DNA from: Patellaria atrata CBS 101060
Taxonomy: Eukaryota > Ascomycota > Dothideomycetes > Patellariales > Patellariaceae
DNA: 54,475 bases
Direction of reading: 5' to 3'
Assembly (NCBI GenBank): GCA_010093705.1
Contig: MU006089.1
Span: 602,607-657,081, forward strand
Position 1 is the stretch's first letter, and each line of letters opens with the position of its first letter. This document shows, piece by piece, positions 45,601 through 54,475 of the stretch. Under the pieces are notes generated by a model that saw nothing but the letters and a program-made list of their open reading frames with translations, was not told the DNA's origin and did not search any database. The position numbers and the translations under genes were made by a program.

Positions 45601-48600
45601 ATCAAACCCTTCGCTCAGGCTGAATTGGTATGAAAACTAAGGAAGCCAAAACCTCTTCCCCGGCGCCGTCCAACACGCTTTGATGGCACTAAAGAGGTCG
45701 ATAACCCACGATTCCCACATCTCGGAACCATTGCTAGAGGGAAGGCAATTCCAAGGGTCTGCTCGCGGAGTCGCGGGCACGCGGATATCGCCAAGTTTCG
45801 ACGGTTTTCTCCTCTTTGCGAATTCGAGTGTCTGCCCAGTCGACCCCTCAGCTAAAATGAAAGAAAGAAAAAGCCAAAGATGATGATTACTGTGAAGCGT
45901 TTATCTCGTGAAACTTATCGTCGTTGTGCGATTCTCTGTACCTGCAGCGTTCCTGCATTAGGCACATACCACTGCATAATAGGCACTTATCAAACAAAAT
46001 TGATTCTCACCAGGTACGAAAGATGTTATTCGTCAATTTCGACTGGCTTTCTCACCGTCCAATCAAGAAATCTGGTGGAGAGATTGATAGACCGCTTTAC
46101 CGATAGACCGATAGGCTGATGTTCTGGAATTCGTTCAATCAGCGTCCCAAAAAAGCATAAAAGGAAATTAATGCATTAATGCAAGTGTCTCTGAGCGCAC
46201 AGTGGCATAACGTCCACCGAAGACTGGTGGAGTTATGGACCGGTATATCCAAACTTTGTGCACATGTTGCTCTTCAAAAGCAGCGACATCACCATTCCTA
46301 AACTGGTCATAGGCCGTGTCAAGGGTATTCTGCTCATGCAATCCTTATGCGAATTGTGCTCCCTCGCCTTGTCTTTGTTCGTGTTTCCTCGTACTTGACC
46401 CCAAAATAGACGTGCGAAGATTCACGAAAGGATGTACATGCTGGGTTAGTGCATGAAGAAATAACATGAGAAACTTAATATTTACAACCCTCGCTATAGA
46501 TAATTTGTGCGGATATGGTGGGGTCATCAATCTTACATCGCGACAATCATCATAATCTATCCGTCAACTAACTCAACTTCATTTGCTATCTCCAGAACTG
46601 CTTTTTCCTCAGGATATTGGGTAAACCTTTCAGTCATGGCTCCTATTCGAGTGGAAAAGAGACGCATCGGGTCAGCGGTTGGGCTACGAATTTGGGTAGG
46701 ACGGTTATTCCTCAGCACCATGATACGTCAACTGAGAAGATCTTTTTGGAATCTTGCCACTGGAACTTTTCTCCCACCTTGAGCCTGAGAAAGACGATGA
46801 AACAGTCGGTTCGGAGGGTCCCTGGACCGCTTAGAGAATCCTTCAAGATGTGAGGACGGATGTTTAGGAAACATTTTTACAGGCAACGGGGAGGCAAAAC
46901 GGAGCGGAGGCTGCCTACCAACCAGCATGAAAGTTGACCCTCCATGATACTCTTTTGTGTCTCAAGTCGCTACCGTGTCGTTCGAGAAGTTGGCAACCGA
47001 TCCAATATTTCACCCCACACGAGTAAGAAAACAACCGACGTGGAAGTCCACGGCGTATCGCGATGGATGAAGTCGAAGTTTCTGCAGCTTGCAGAGTGCT
47101 TTGCAGAGAGACTGCAGATTTACTAGAGCAGGTACCTTTGTACCTGCAGAAGATGGGCGCTGAACGAGAATCCAAACACCGAACTCTACACTTCCCCACA
47201 AATGATGATGTAGGGTCCAGAAGATGAGGAGTATTACAGTGGTGATGTTCCTGAATTGTCGTCTTCCATGACGGCAATCAGCATTTTAGATCTTCGTCTT
47301 GCATTGATGGTGGGATTTGATGTTGCAGAGACGAGCAAGTCGCTCGTTCGAAACAGTTGAGCCGCGGTTCAGGTGAGAGCCGGCGCGGATGTTGAAGCTG
47401 AGCATTATCTGACCACCACCATCGGAAGATTTCAAAGACAGACAAAAGAAGATGTGGAGAGAAAAAGTTTTTTTTTGATACAGTTAATACATATCGATAA
47501 CGACGATAGGAGATATGATAGGGACCGCTCTGTCGGCGTCAATTCCACTTGCTTTTACAATATCCCACATGGCAGGACGCATTTCCCAAAACAACCCAAC
47601 TTCTGGCCTGAGAGCGCTTTACTAACCAACCTAAGTCGTCCTTAAAGTCACTTCGGCATGCTATGGATTACTATTGGGGACGGGTGCATCCACAAGTGTG
47701 TGATAGTGTCCTGATAGGCGGTTGAGGAAAGCTGAATCCCAGTCCATAGTCTTTGTTGCACGGCCTCGATGCAGACCTCCGTAAGCTACTATTTCGTTGC
47801 CGCACAGCTACGATCAGAAGACAGAAAAGAAGCACAGAAATCACACTGCCACCGCTTCTGGACGAGTTGGTTGGTTTAAGAGAATCCGAGTCTTTAACGA
47901 ATTACTATCAAGAGCACATTGCAGAAGATGTTTTCGCCATCAGCTTCGTTCTTTTCCAGCTGTGGCTACGCCGTTGATCTATGGGTCTCGAGTACTGTAC
48001 GTTTATTTTCTTTGACGGTGTTGTCCGGTTGACCTGATGATATCTTTTCAGGTTAAAGTTCGACTTTCTTTTGGCTACGGTAGCCGGTCTATAAAACTTA
48101 TTCATGGAGATTATGCAGAACGCTAAGGTTTCACATACCAACAAGTTGTGCTAGTTTGGAAGGTGACGATGAAGCATAGGACGCATAACGCGATGCATAT
48201 GAGCGTGGGTCAGAAAATTGTGGGTGTGTGTCGGTCGCAATCTCTAGACCTGGCACAAGTGTGCTCTCTGGTGCTCTTCTGGTGCCCTCCGGTGCCTCTG
48301 GTCAGTCTGGTGGCATCTTGGGTATGCTGTCAGCCAATATGAATGCATGCCTTTTGTGTACGAGGTGGCATAAAATAGTGCCGCGCGTCTTGCTGCTCTA
48401 ATGGCGGCCTCAGTTGTCTCTTCATACAGGCACTATCTTCCTAGGACCTTACCTGGATTCGCGAGTCATATTTCACAGTCACAGAATAATCATTGCATTA
48501 GTTCCAGGCAGGGGGGCTCAATGTTCGCCTGCACCTTGACCAGTAGTGCCCAGCAGCCCAGCATAGTAACCAGTCTGTGCCAGTGGAGTTGGGTTAACTT

Positions 48601-49272
48601 TGGGGCCTGGTGCTGCGCCTTCATCGTCCTTCCCGGTCCCCCCTCCCACAGTGTTCGACCAATTCCGTTCCTGGGGTCTTGCGGTGCCTGGTCATCTTTT
48701 CTTCTTCAGTCCTAATCATCGTCTCGTCTCTCGCTGATCTCCTCTTTACTTATCCACGGCTTATCCCTCCACTCGTTGTCTTTTCCTTGCTACGGTTTAT
48801 CAACCTCGTCATTCGCACCCAGCATTTCTTCTTTCTTCTTTTTTTTACAGCCGTTTTTGTGCTTCACTCTTTTGGTTTACAGTCTACTAGCTTGTTCTAT
48901 TAAACAGCTTGTCAGATTGTTACCTTGCCCTTCCTTAGGAACCATTTCCATAACTCAACTATCCATCGACATATGACCCTCGACACTCGACCTTATAAAT
49001 CTTTACTATTAGATAGCATACAGATCACCTGTTGCTATTGTCCAGTCATTCTTTAAAGACATACTTCTCATATTTATCTTTCTGTACTATTGCCAGCGTG
49101 GCATATATACTGTACAAATATTAATTCTCCGCGACGAAGTGTTGGATACTAGACAACAGAAATCAATAGGTCGAATACTATATTAAACGAATAAGTATGT
49201 GACCCTCTTCGAGATAGAAACATTCGGTTGTTGGAATATGAGATTTCCTATTGATATGGGGTTAACATTTAT
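42611..49272. other. 6.7-kb gene-free stretch upstream of the Seb1-like regulator
   Basis: No conserved coding domain was found on either strand. About 43.3-44.2 kb is AT-rich; 44.6-48.3 kb is more balanced. A near-perfect hairpin lies at 45492-45514 and degenerate CTGGTGC repeats at about 48258-48310. From about 48600 to 48960 the plus strand is strongly CT-rich, like fungal core promoters, so transcription of the downstream gene may start there and give a leader of several hundred bases. The upstream part is either extended regulatory DNA, a non-coding transcript or eroded sequence; I cannot tell which. Confidence 0.5.
45492..45514. repeat. Inverted repeat with 10-bp arms and 3-base loop
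   Basis: Arms GAGAGTCAGC and GCTGACTCTC are exact reverse complements separated by GAC. Each arm contains TGACTC or its complement, the core site of Gcn4/CpcA bZIP regulators. Confidence 0.7.
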
Positions 49273-51234
49273 ATGGAAGGCACAATGGAAGGTCAATACA
49301 CGCAACATCCTCAAGCTCAAGGGCAATCTGCTTTCTTCTACTACAATCCGGATCCTAGCCCAGAAAACCGTCAGCATGGACACTTTACACCTCATCCTCA
49401 TGGGATAGCTACACCGTTGACGATGCCTCACGAGCCCATGGGGTATTATAATCACGGAATGGTATATCAAAGGCCATCATCATCTAAGTCGCAGCAACAA
49501 GGATACCTCAATCAGACAATGCTCACCCCAGTTGCATCTCCTCAACCAATGTACCAAAAGCCAGCGATCCTGATCCAACAAGACTCTCCTATGTTATATC
49601 CTCTGGATACAGATTGCGCCGACTACCACTTTGCGCCGTCTACACCACCTTTGTCTTCGTCTGGTAGCGCAATCAGCAGTCCACCTTCGACATGTGACAT
49701 TCTACCAACTCCAGTTAACGGTATCTTCTTTCCGAATGAAGGCATCGAAGGTGTAAAGCAAGGTTGCGAAGAGGAAGTTTTTTCTGAGATTCTTGCTGGT
49801 GAATGGTCAGGTTCGGCATCTCCACCAATGACACCTTGTAAGTTTCACCTCTTGAAGCACATTGACAATTCAATTCTTTTTTCTTCATCGGGTGCATTCA
49901 ATTATTTCAAAAAGATATCACGTGTTTCAGTTGTTGAGGACGGAGGGAATTAAAGCATTTTCGTGATTGTGTTTCTAACTAACGTGTCCCCTGCAGTATT
50001 TATACAGCCACCTTCGGTTACGGGCTCCCAAGCTAACGGTTCATACCTCCTGTCTGCAACCTCATGCCCATCACTTTCACCATCTCCATCTCCTCTTCCA
50101 CGTAACAACGAATTCGACACTGAAGCAAACTTTTGTGATCCTCGCAATCTCACTGTCGCTTCTTCAACTTCGCCAAACGAAGTTCCTTGTCTTCCAACTC
50201 TCTGCCCTGGAGACGACGAGGAGCACAAGTTAATCCTTAGCGGTGACGCCTTTGCACTTAAACCCGAACAAGTTCAACTCGCTACTGCCAAGGATTTTAT
50301 TGGTATCAACGGACTACCCACTTTTAAACCACTTTTCGAACTCGACTCAGACGACGACTTTGCTGGTCTTGTGCACTTTCCATCTACTGAAAACACCAAC
50401 TTCATCGGAAACAAGAGACAACGCACTGAGCTTCTCTCCTTTGGTCAAGAGGACGATTCCTTATTAAGTGACGAGACTTTCAGTGACTTTGACGAGGATC
50501 TCGCAATCAGTGGTCTCCTTACTCCTACCGACACGGATATCTCATTCCAAAGCGAACAAGGTACTAAGATGAAATCGAAGAGACGTTCCAGCAAGAAGGC
50601 CAAAGCTGGCAGTGAATCCGACTCTGACAACATGGAAACCTTCCAAAGCCACGGAAAGGAGAATAAGGCTGCATCTAGCTCTTCCGCTCAACAACAGGCA
50701 ACTGAGGCTGAGGATCAAGACCACGCTGAAGATGCAGGTGCAGTGTCAAGCACCGACGAGCCTAATACCCCATCTGCACCTGTCAGCCGTCGTGGTCGCA
50801 AGCAATCCTTGACTGAGGATCCTTCTAAGACCTTTGTGTGTACTCTCTGCTCTCGTCGCTTCCGTCGTCAAGAACATCTTAAGCGTCATTACAGATCACT
50901 CCATACTGGCGAGAAGCCTTTTGAGTGCACTGATTGTGGGAAGAAGTTCTCACGAAGCGATAACCTATCTCAACATCAACGTACACACGGTACTGGTGCC
51001 ATCGTCATGGGTGTTCTCGACGGTTCAGAGATTCCATCGCCAAAGCAGGAGCACAGCCATAGCAATAGTCCATTTGAGGTTCAAGATACGAGTGCACTTG
51101 GTGCAGTTCTATTTGATGCTGCCGCTGCCGCTGCAGCTACTTTCTCCAGCAGCTCATCAGAATCTTATTCTGAACGAGACTTCAGCCCTTCGGGTATGGA
51201 CAAGAAGAACAAGAAGAGGAAACGAGAGGAGTGA
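49273..51234 (+). CDS. seb1: C2H2 zinc-finger stress regulator, Msn2/4-type (Seb1-like)
   Basis: Two exons, 49273-49837 and 49997-51234; 1803 nt, 600 aa. The start could also be the ATG four codons on (49285). The N-terminal two thirds is disordered, rich in Ser, Pro and Gln, with acidic patches that may activate transcription. Two zinc fingers lie at about residues 468-520: [20 protein letters not shown] ending RSLH, and [20 protein letters not shown] ending RTH, joined by a TGEKP linker; the following [12 protein letters not shown] is also conserved in this group. These fingers bind the stress-response element (AGGGG/CCCCT) in yeast Msn2/4 and in filamentous-fungal Seb1, where the protein acts in osmotic, heat and other stress responses. 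An eight-residue alanine run lies near residue 565, and a [10 protein letters not shown] tail may be a nuclear localisation signal. Confidence 0.9.
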
Positions 51235-52244
51235 AGACATGGAAGATTGGCGCAAGCTACACTTTTTTACCTTGAAGAGGAATTCATCTTGATACCTCAT
51301 CAAGACTTTTACGAACAGACATGAACAAGGGTCCTCTCTTTCATGAATGAGACCTATAATGCAAGACGTACACCGTCTGCTAATGCCGTCACGCTCGGGT
51401 AGACTGGAAAAATTGGGCGGTTGGTATCATCGGCGTGGAGAGTAACAAATCTAAAAGTCTCTCGTTTGATCACAAATATTTTCTTTGTACTTTGGTTTTG
51501 ATTGATACCTTCAGCATTGCGACTTTTATTCTGGAAGCCTGGTATAGGGTGGGGTCTGGGAAGAAACGGTATTTTTTTTTTGGGGGGGGGGGAAGTATTC
51601 GAATGGCAATTTGGGCTACTCTTTTTTTTGGCGATCAAGCAAACCTTACGAATTGTTCTCATACGTTCGTTGTAATAAGGGAACGGGAGGAGCATATGGC
51701 TACCTGTCTGCGTCTGGAATATTTTCCCCTTCTATTCAGCACTTGTATTTTTTTTTCTTCTTTGATGTTGGTTTTAGTGCTGGACACATTAGAAATCTCA
51801 TCGCCGATAGCACTTTTACTTATTTACTTCTACTTCGAAACGTTAACATGCGAAATCGAATGGACATGATACATTTAATTTGGTGTTCTACAAAGTATGA
51901 TGTGATTTGATAGTGTCCCACTTGATGATATATCCAGGTAGCTCCCAAATGTAGAATCTCACCTCTACTCTCCCACATGGGGAGCATATTATGCGAAAAG
52001 TATCAACCTTGCTACGCATCTAACGTCTTATCAAGCTCAGGACTGAAAAATAGCAGTAAATGTCTATCGAATCGTGATCGAAAGAATTTGCCAAAGAGGA
52101 AACTGGACAGCCGACTAGAATATCATCCTTTAAGAGCTTGGGTCCAAACGAAAAAGTAACCCAATTCTCAAAGGGGAGGTAGAAAAGAAGAGCCAAATAT
52201 AAACTCGACATATCTTCACCTGAAAACCCCCACCACCATCCACG
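51235..52244. other. Intergenic region between Seb1-like gene and DPH6
   Basis: 3' flank of the zinc-finger gene and promoter of DPH6. It contains the T10-G11 tract at 51572-51592. No coding domain was recognised. Confidence 0.5.
51572..51592 (+). repeat. Homopolymer pair T10-G11
   Basis: Ten T followed directly by eleven G in the 3' flank of the Seb1-like gene; length may be unreliable. Confidence 0.9.
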
Positions 52245-54475
52245 ATGTCCTCCGACCGCCTAAACGTCATAGCCCTAATATCCGGCGGCAAAGACTCCTT
52301 CTTCTCCATCCTCCACGTGCTCGCAAACGGCCACAGAGTCGTCGCCCTCGCAAACCTCCACCCGTCCGACACCGAAAACGAAGACACAAACAGCTTCATG
52401 TACCAAACCGTCGGGCACACCGTGATCCCGCTCTACGAGCGCGCCCTCGCACTCCCGCTGTTCCGCCAACCCATCGCCGGCTCCGCCGTCAACACCTCCT
52501 CCACCTACGCCCTCGAGGGAGAGGGCGACGAGACTGAGGATCTGATCCCGCTGCTACGGAGAATCAGGGAGGCGGTTCCGGAGGCGAATTCGGTGTCGAC
52601 GGGTGCGATACTAAGTACGTACCAACGCACCCGCGTGGAGTCGGTCGCGGTTCGGATGGGTCTTGTGCCGTTGAGCTATCTTTGGCAGTTTCCTTATCTT
52701 CCGCCTTATCGGGAGACTTCGCTGCTTGGGGACATGAGGGCGGTGGGTCAGGAAGCTAGGATTGTCAAGGTGTGTTCTGGGGGTTTGGATGAGGAGTGCC
52801 TTTGGAGTGATGTTGGGGATGTGAGGACCGTGAGGAGGCTGAGGAGGGGTATGCGGAGGTTTAGGAGTGAGGTCGGCGCTGTACTCGGGGAGGGAGGGGA
52901 GTTTGAGACGTTGGCGTTGAAAGGACCAAGACCACTTTGGAAGGGGGTTATCGAAGTGGGGGAGAAGGAGGTGGTGAAAGAGGAGGGAGGGAGTTCGTTT
53001 GTGAAGTTAAGAGATGTGAAGGTGGTAGAGTTAGGGGATAAAGAGGATATTGAAGAAGACCGACTCGAGAAACTCAGGATCCCAGACTTTTTGGACGTGG
53101 AATTCAAAACCGTCCTGTCCAATCTATCGACTTCTACAAAGGACGACCAACCTATACAATCCAACGAAATCAGCACCGAAGTCTTCAAACCCACTCCCAT
53201 CCCCATCCACAACACCCACTCCATCCACGAAACCCCATCAACCCTCCACATCTCCAACATGATCTCCTCCCAACCCCTCTCCACCGACCCCCCCGAACCC
53301 ACCGTTCAACAACTCCACAGCATCTTCCACGCCCTCCGCGGCCACCTCACCCGCTACAACCTCAACCCCACCTCCATCGTCTCCTCCCTCGTCCTCCTCC
53401 GCTCAATGTCCGATTTCGCGCCCCTAAACCCCATCTACGCCTCCTTCTTCCCCACCCTAAACCCCGCAGCTAGAATCACCATCGCAACCGGCACCTCCCT
53501 CCCCCCCGGCATCAACATCGCCCTCTCCGTCATCGTGGATAAAGGTCCCGCGGAGAGACGGCGCATATTGCATGTGCAAAGCCGCTCTTACTGGGCCCCG
53601 GCGAATATCGGACCGTATTCGCAAGCTGTGGGGGTGCCGGTTACTCCCCATCTCAACACCCCAAACAGAATTCAAGCACTCAACGACGACGATGATGATG
53701 AGGATATAGAACTGAAAACCGAACCAGCGGAGATTGTCCATATAGCAGGCCAAATCCCCCTCGTACCCGCGACCATGACACCCGTCTCCTCCTCCCTGCC
53801 AATACCGGAGACCGGGGCTTTGGAAACACAGGCCGCACTCGCGCTCCAACACCTCTTCCGCATCGGCCGCGCCATAGGCGTCGACGGCTTCGGCTGCGCC
53901 ATCGCGTTCCTCTCGGCCTGCGGGGTGGGAGATAGTAGACGCCGCGCTGGGGTTGTGGGGAGCGTGTGGAGGGGAATCCACGCTGTTACGTACGAGGGGC
54001 AACATGGACGACGGGCTGACGAGGGCGAGGACGGGGGAAAAGAGGAGGACGACGTATGGGACCGTCTCCACAACCGGCACAAACACCCACTGCAAACTAT
54101 GGAAGAAAAGGCGGACGAGCAGGAAGGAAATATCAGACCCCTCCTCCCCAACTGGGCCAGACTAACCCTCAACTTCAACACCCCAGGCCCACGAACACCC
54201 GGCTCCGCGCCCGCGTGTTTCGTCGTTGAAGTCGAGGAGTTGCCTAGGGGCGTCGACGTCGAGATTACCGCGCTCGGATTTCGCTTCCCTTCTCCCTCTT
54301 CCTTCTCTTCCCTTTCATTTCGTCGGGCTGCAATGCAGGCGCCGGGTCCGTGTGACGCGTTAGGGTGGGAATACCTCGACCTCCCCGTCTCCGGTGGTAT
54401 GGCGGCTCGAGGGGGAGTCGAGAGGTTCGCCTGGGCGCCTGTGCGCGAGAGCGGGGAGTTGGAGGGGTTGGAGGG
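52245..54475 (+). CDS. DPH6: Diphthine--ammonia ligase (ATP-PPase fused to RidA-like domains), partial at window edge
   Basis: A single open frame of 743 codons runs off the right edge without a stop. It starts MSSDRLNVIALISGGKDSFF; SGGKDS (13-18) is the PP-loop that binds ATP. Further ATP-PPase motifs are NSFMYQTVGHTVIPLYERAL, VSTGAILSTYQRTRVESVAV, GLVPLSYLWQFPY and GEGGEFETLALKGP (about 1-245). Two RidA/YjgF-like regions follow: TVQQLHSIFHALRGHLTRYN (about 354-425) and SYWAPANIGPYSQAV (from about 448), the latter with an Asp-rich insert and long loops. DPH6 catalyses the last step of diphthamide synthesis on translation factor eEF2, amidating diphthine with ammonium and ATP. The fusion of PPase with two RidA domains is the normal fungal form. 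Blocks of C-ending and G-ending codons alternate along the gene. Confidence 0.95.
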   Translation, partial: MSSDRLNVIALISGGKDSFFSILHVLANGHRVVALANLHPSDTENEDTNSFMYQTVGHTVIPLYERALALPLFRQPIAGSAVNTSSTYALEGEGDETEDLIPLLRRIREAVPEANSVSTGAILSTYQRTRVESVAVRMGLVPLSYLWQFPYLPPYRETSLLGDMRAVGQEARIVKVCSGGLDEECLWSDVGDVRTVRRLRRGMRRFRSEVGAVLGEGGEFETLALKGPRPLWKGVIEVGEKEVVKEEGGSSFVKLRDVKVVELGDKEDIEEDRLEKLRIPDFLDVEFKTVLSNLSTSTKDDQPIQSNEISTEVFKPTPIPIHNTHSIHETPSTLHISNMISSQPLSTDPPEPTVQQLHSIFHALRGHLTRYNLNPTSIVSSLVLLRSMSDFAPLNPIYASFFPTLNPAARITIATGTSLPPGINIALSVIVDKGPAERRRILHVQSRSYWAPANIGPYSQAVGVPVTPHLNTPNRIQALNDDDDDEDIELKTEPAEIVHIAGQIPLVPATMTPVSSSLPIPETGALETQAALALQHLFRIGRAIGVDGFGCAIAFLSACGVGDSRRRAGVVGSVWRGIHAVTYEGQHGRRADEGEDGGKEEDDVWDRLHNRHKHPLQTMEEKADEQEGNIRPLLPNWARLTLNFNTPGPRTPGSAPACFVVEVEELPRGVDVEITALGFRFPSPSSFSSLSFRRAAMQAPGPCDALGWEYLDLPVSGGMAARGGVERFAWAPVRESGELEGLE

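Noticed and set aside
48258-48310. CTGGTGC-like tandem repeats
   Set aside because: Units are too degenerate and few to call a true tandem array; kept only as a note on the gene-free region.
53457-54181. Long minus-strand frames opposite DPH6
   Set aside because: Shadows of the GC-rich DPH6 coding frame; composition is unlike real proteins and no motif is present.

Overview
This is a filamentous ascomycete (Pezizomycotina) nuclear scaffold. The evidence is short GT-AG introns with CTAAC/CTGAC-type branch points, a Zn(II)2Cys6 regulator, a fungal-type TERT, PAM17, and a DPH6 fused to RidA domains. A leotiomycete is my guess and is not demonstrated. A run of 110 N marks an assembly gap inside one gene. 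I saw no rRNA gene, convincing tRNA, CRISPR array, transposase or retroelement. Gene models were built by joining exons by eye; most were checked by summing exon lengths to an intact frame.

Left third (1-17.9 kb): a truncated FAR-17a/AIG1-type membrane protein (-) faces a Zn2Cys6 regulator (+) whose zinc cluster is spread over three exons, one of only 27 nt. PAM17 (mitochondrial import motor, +) follows and ends next to a 40-base poly-G tract. Then come an RRM-like protein of unknown function (-) and a large DH-BAR-SH3 Rho GEF (-).

Middle (17.9-34 kb): telomerase reverse transcriptase (TERT, +, ten exons, 1169 aa) lies head-to-head with the Rho GEF. A TBC-domain protein (+) with both catalytic finger residues replaced lies tail-to-tail with a nitronate monooxygenase (-) that contains the gap. 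Next is a cluster that looks like fungal self/non-self or cell-death signalling: a decayed alpha/beta-hydrolase plus helical-repeat gene (+), a NIMA-like kinase (-) whose frame is intact across the kinase domain, and, divergent from it, a broken HeLo-like plus kinase-like gene (+) with the same layout as MLKL.

Right third (34-54.5 kb): mostly housekeeping genes. These are RPB11 (+), a small heat-shock protein with heat-shock elements upstream (-), RPL36 (+, five exons), a TUG/ASPL-type UBX protein (-) and a thioredoxin-PITH protein (+). A 6.7 kb gene-free stretch then leads to an Msn2/4-type C2H2 stress regulator (Seb1-like, +). The window ends inside diphthine-ammonia ligase DPH6 (+).

Themes: core functions (transcription, translation, telomeres, mitochondrial import, membrane traffic, heat and oxidative stress) surround one accessory island at about 27-34 kb. 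Several genes have very small exons that automatic callers are likely to miss.
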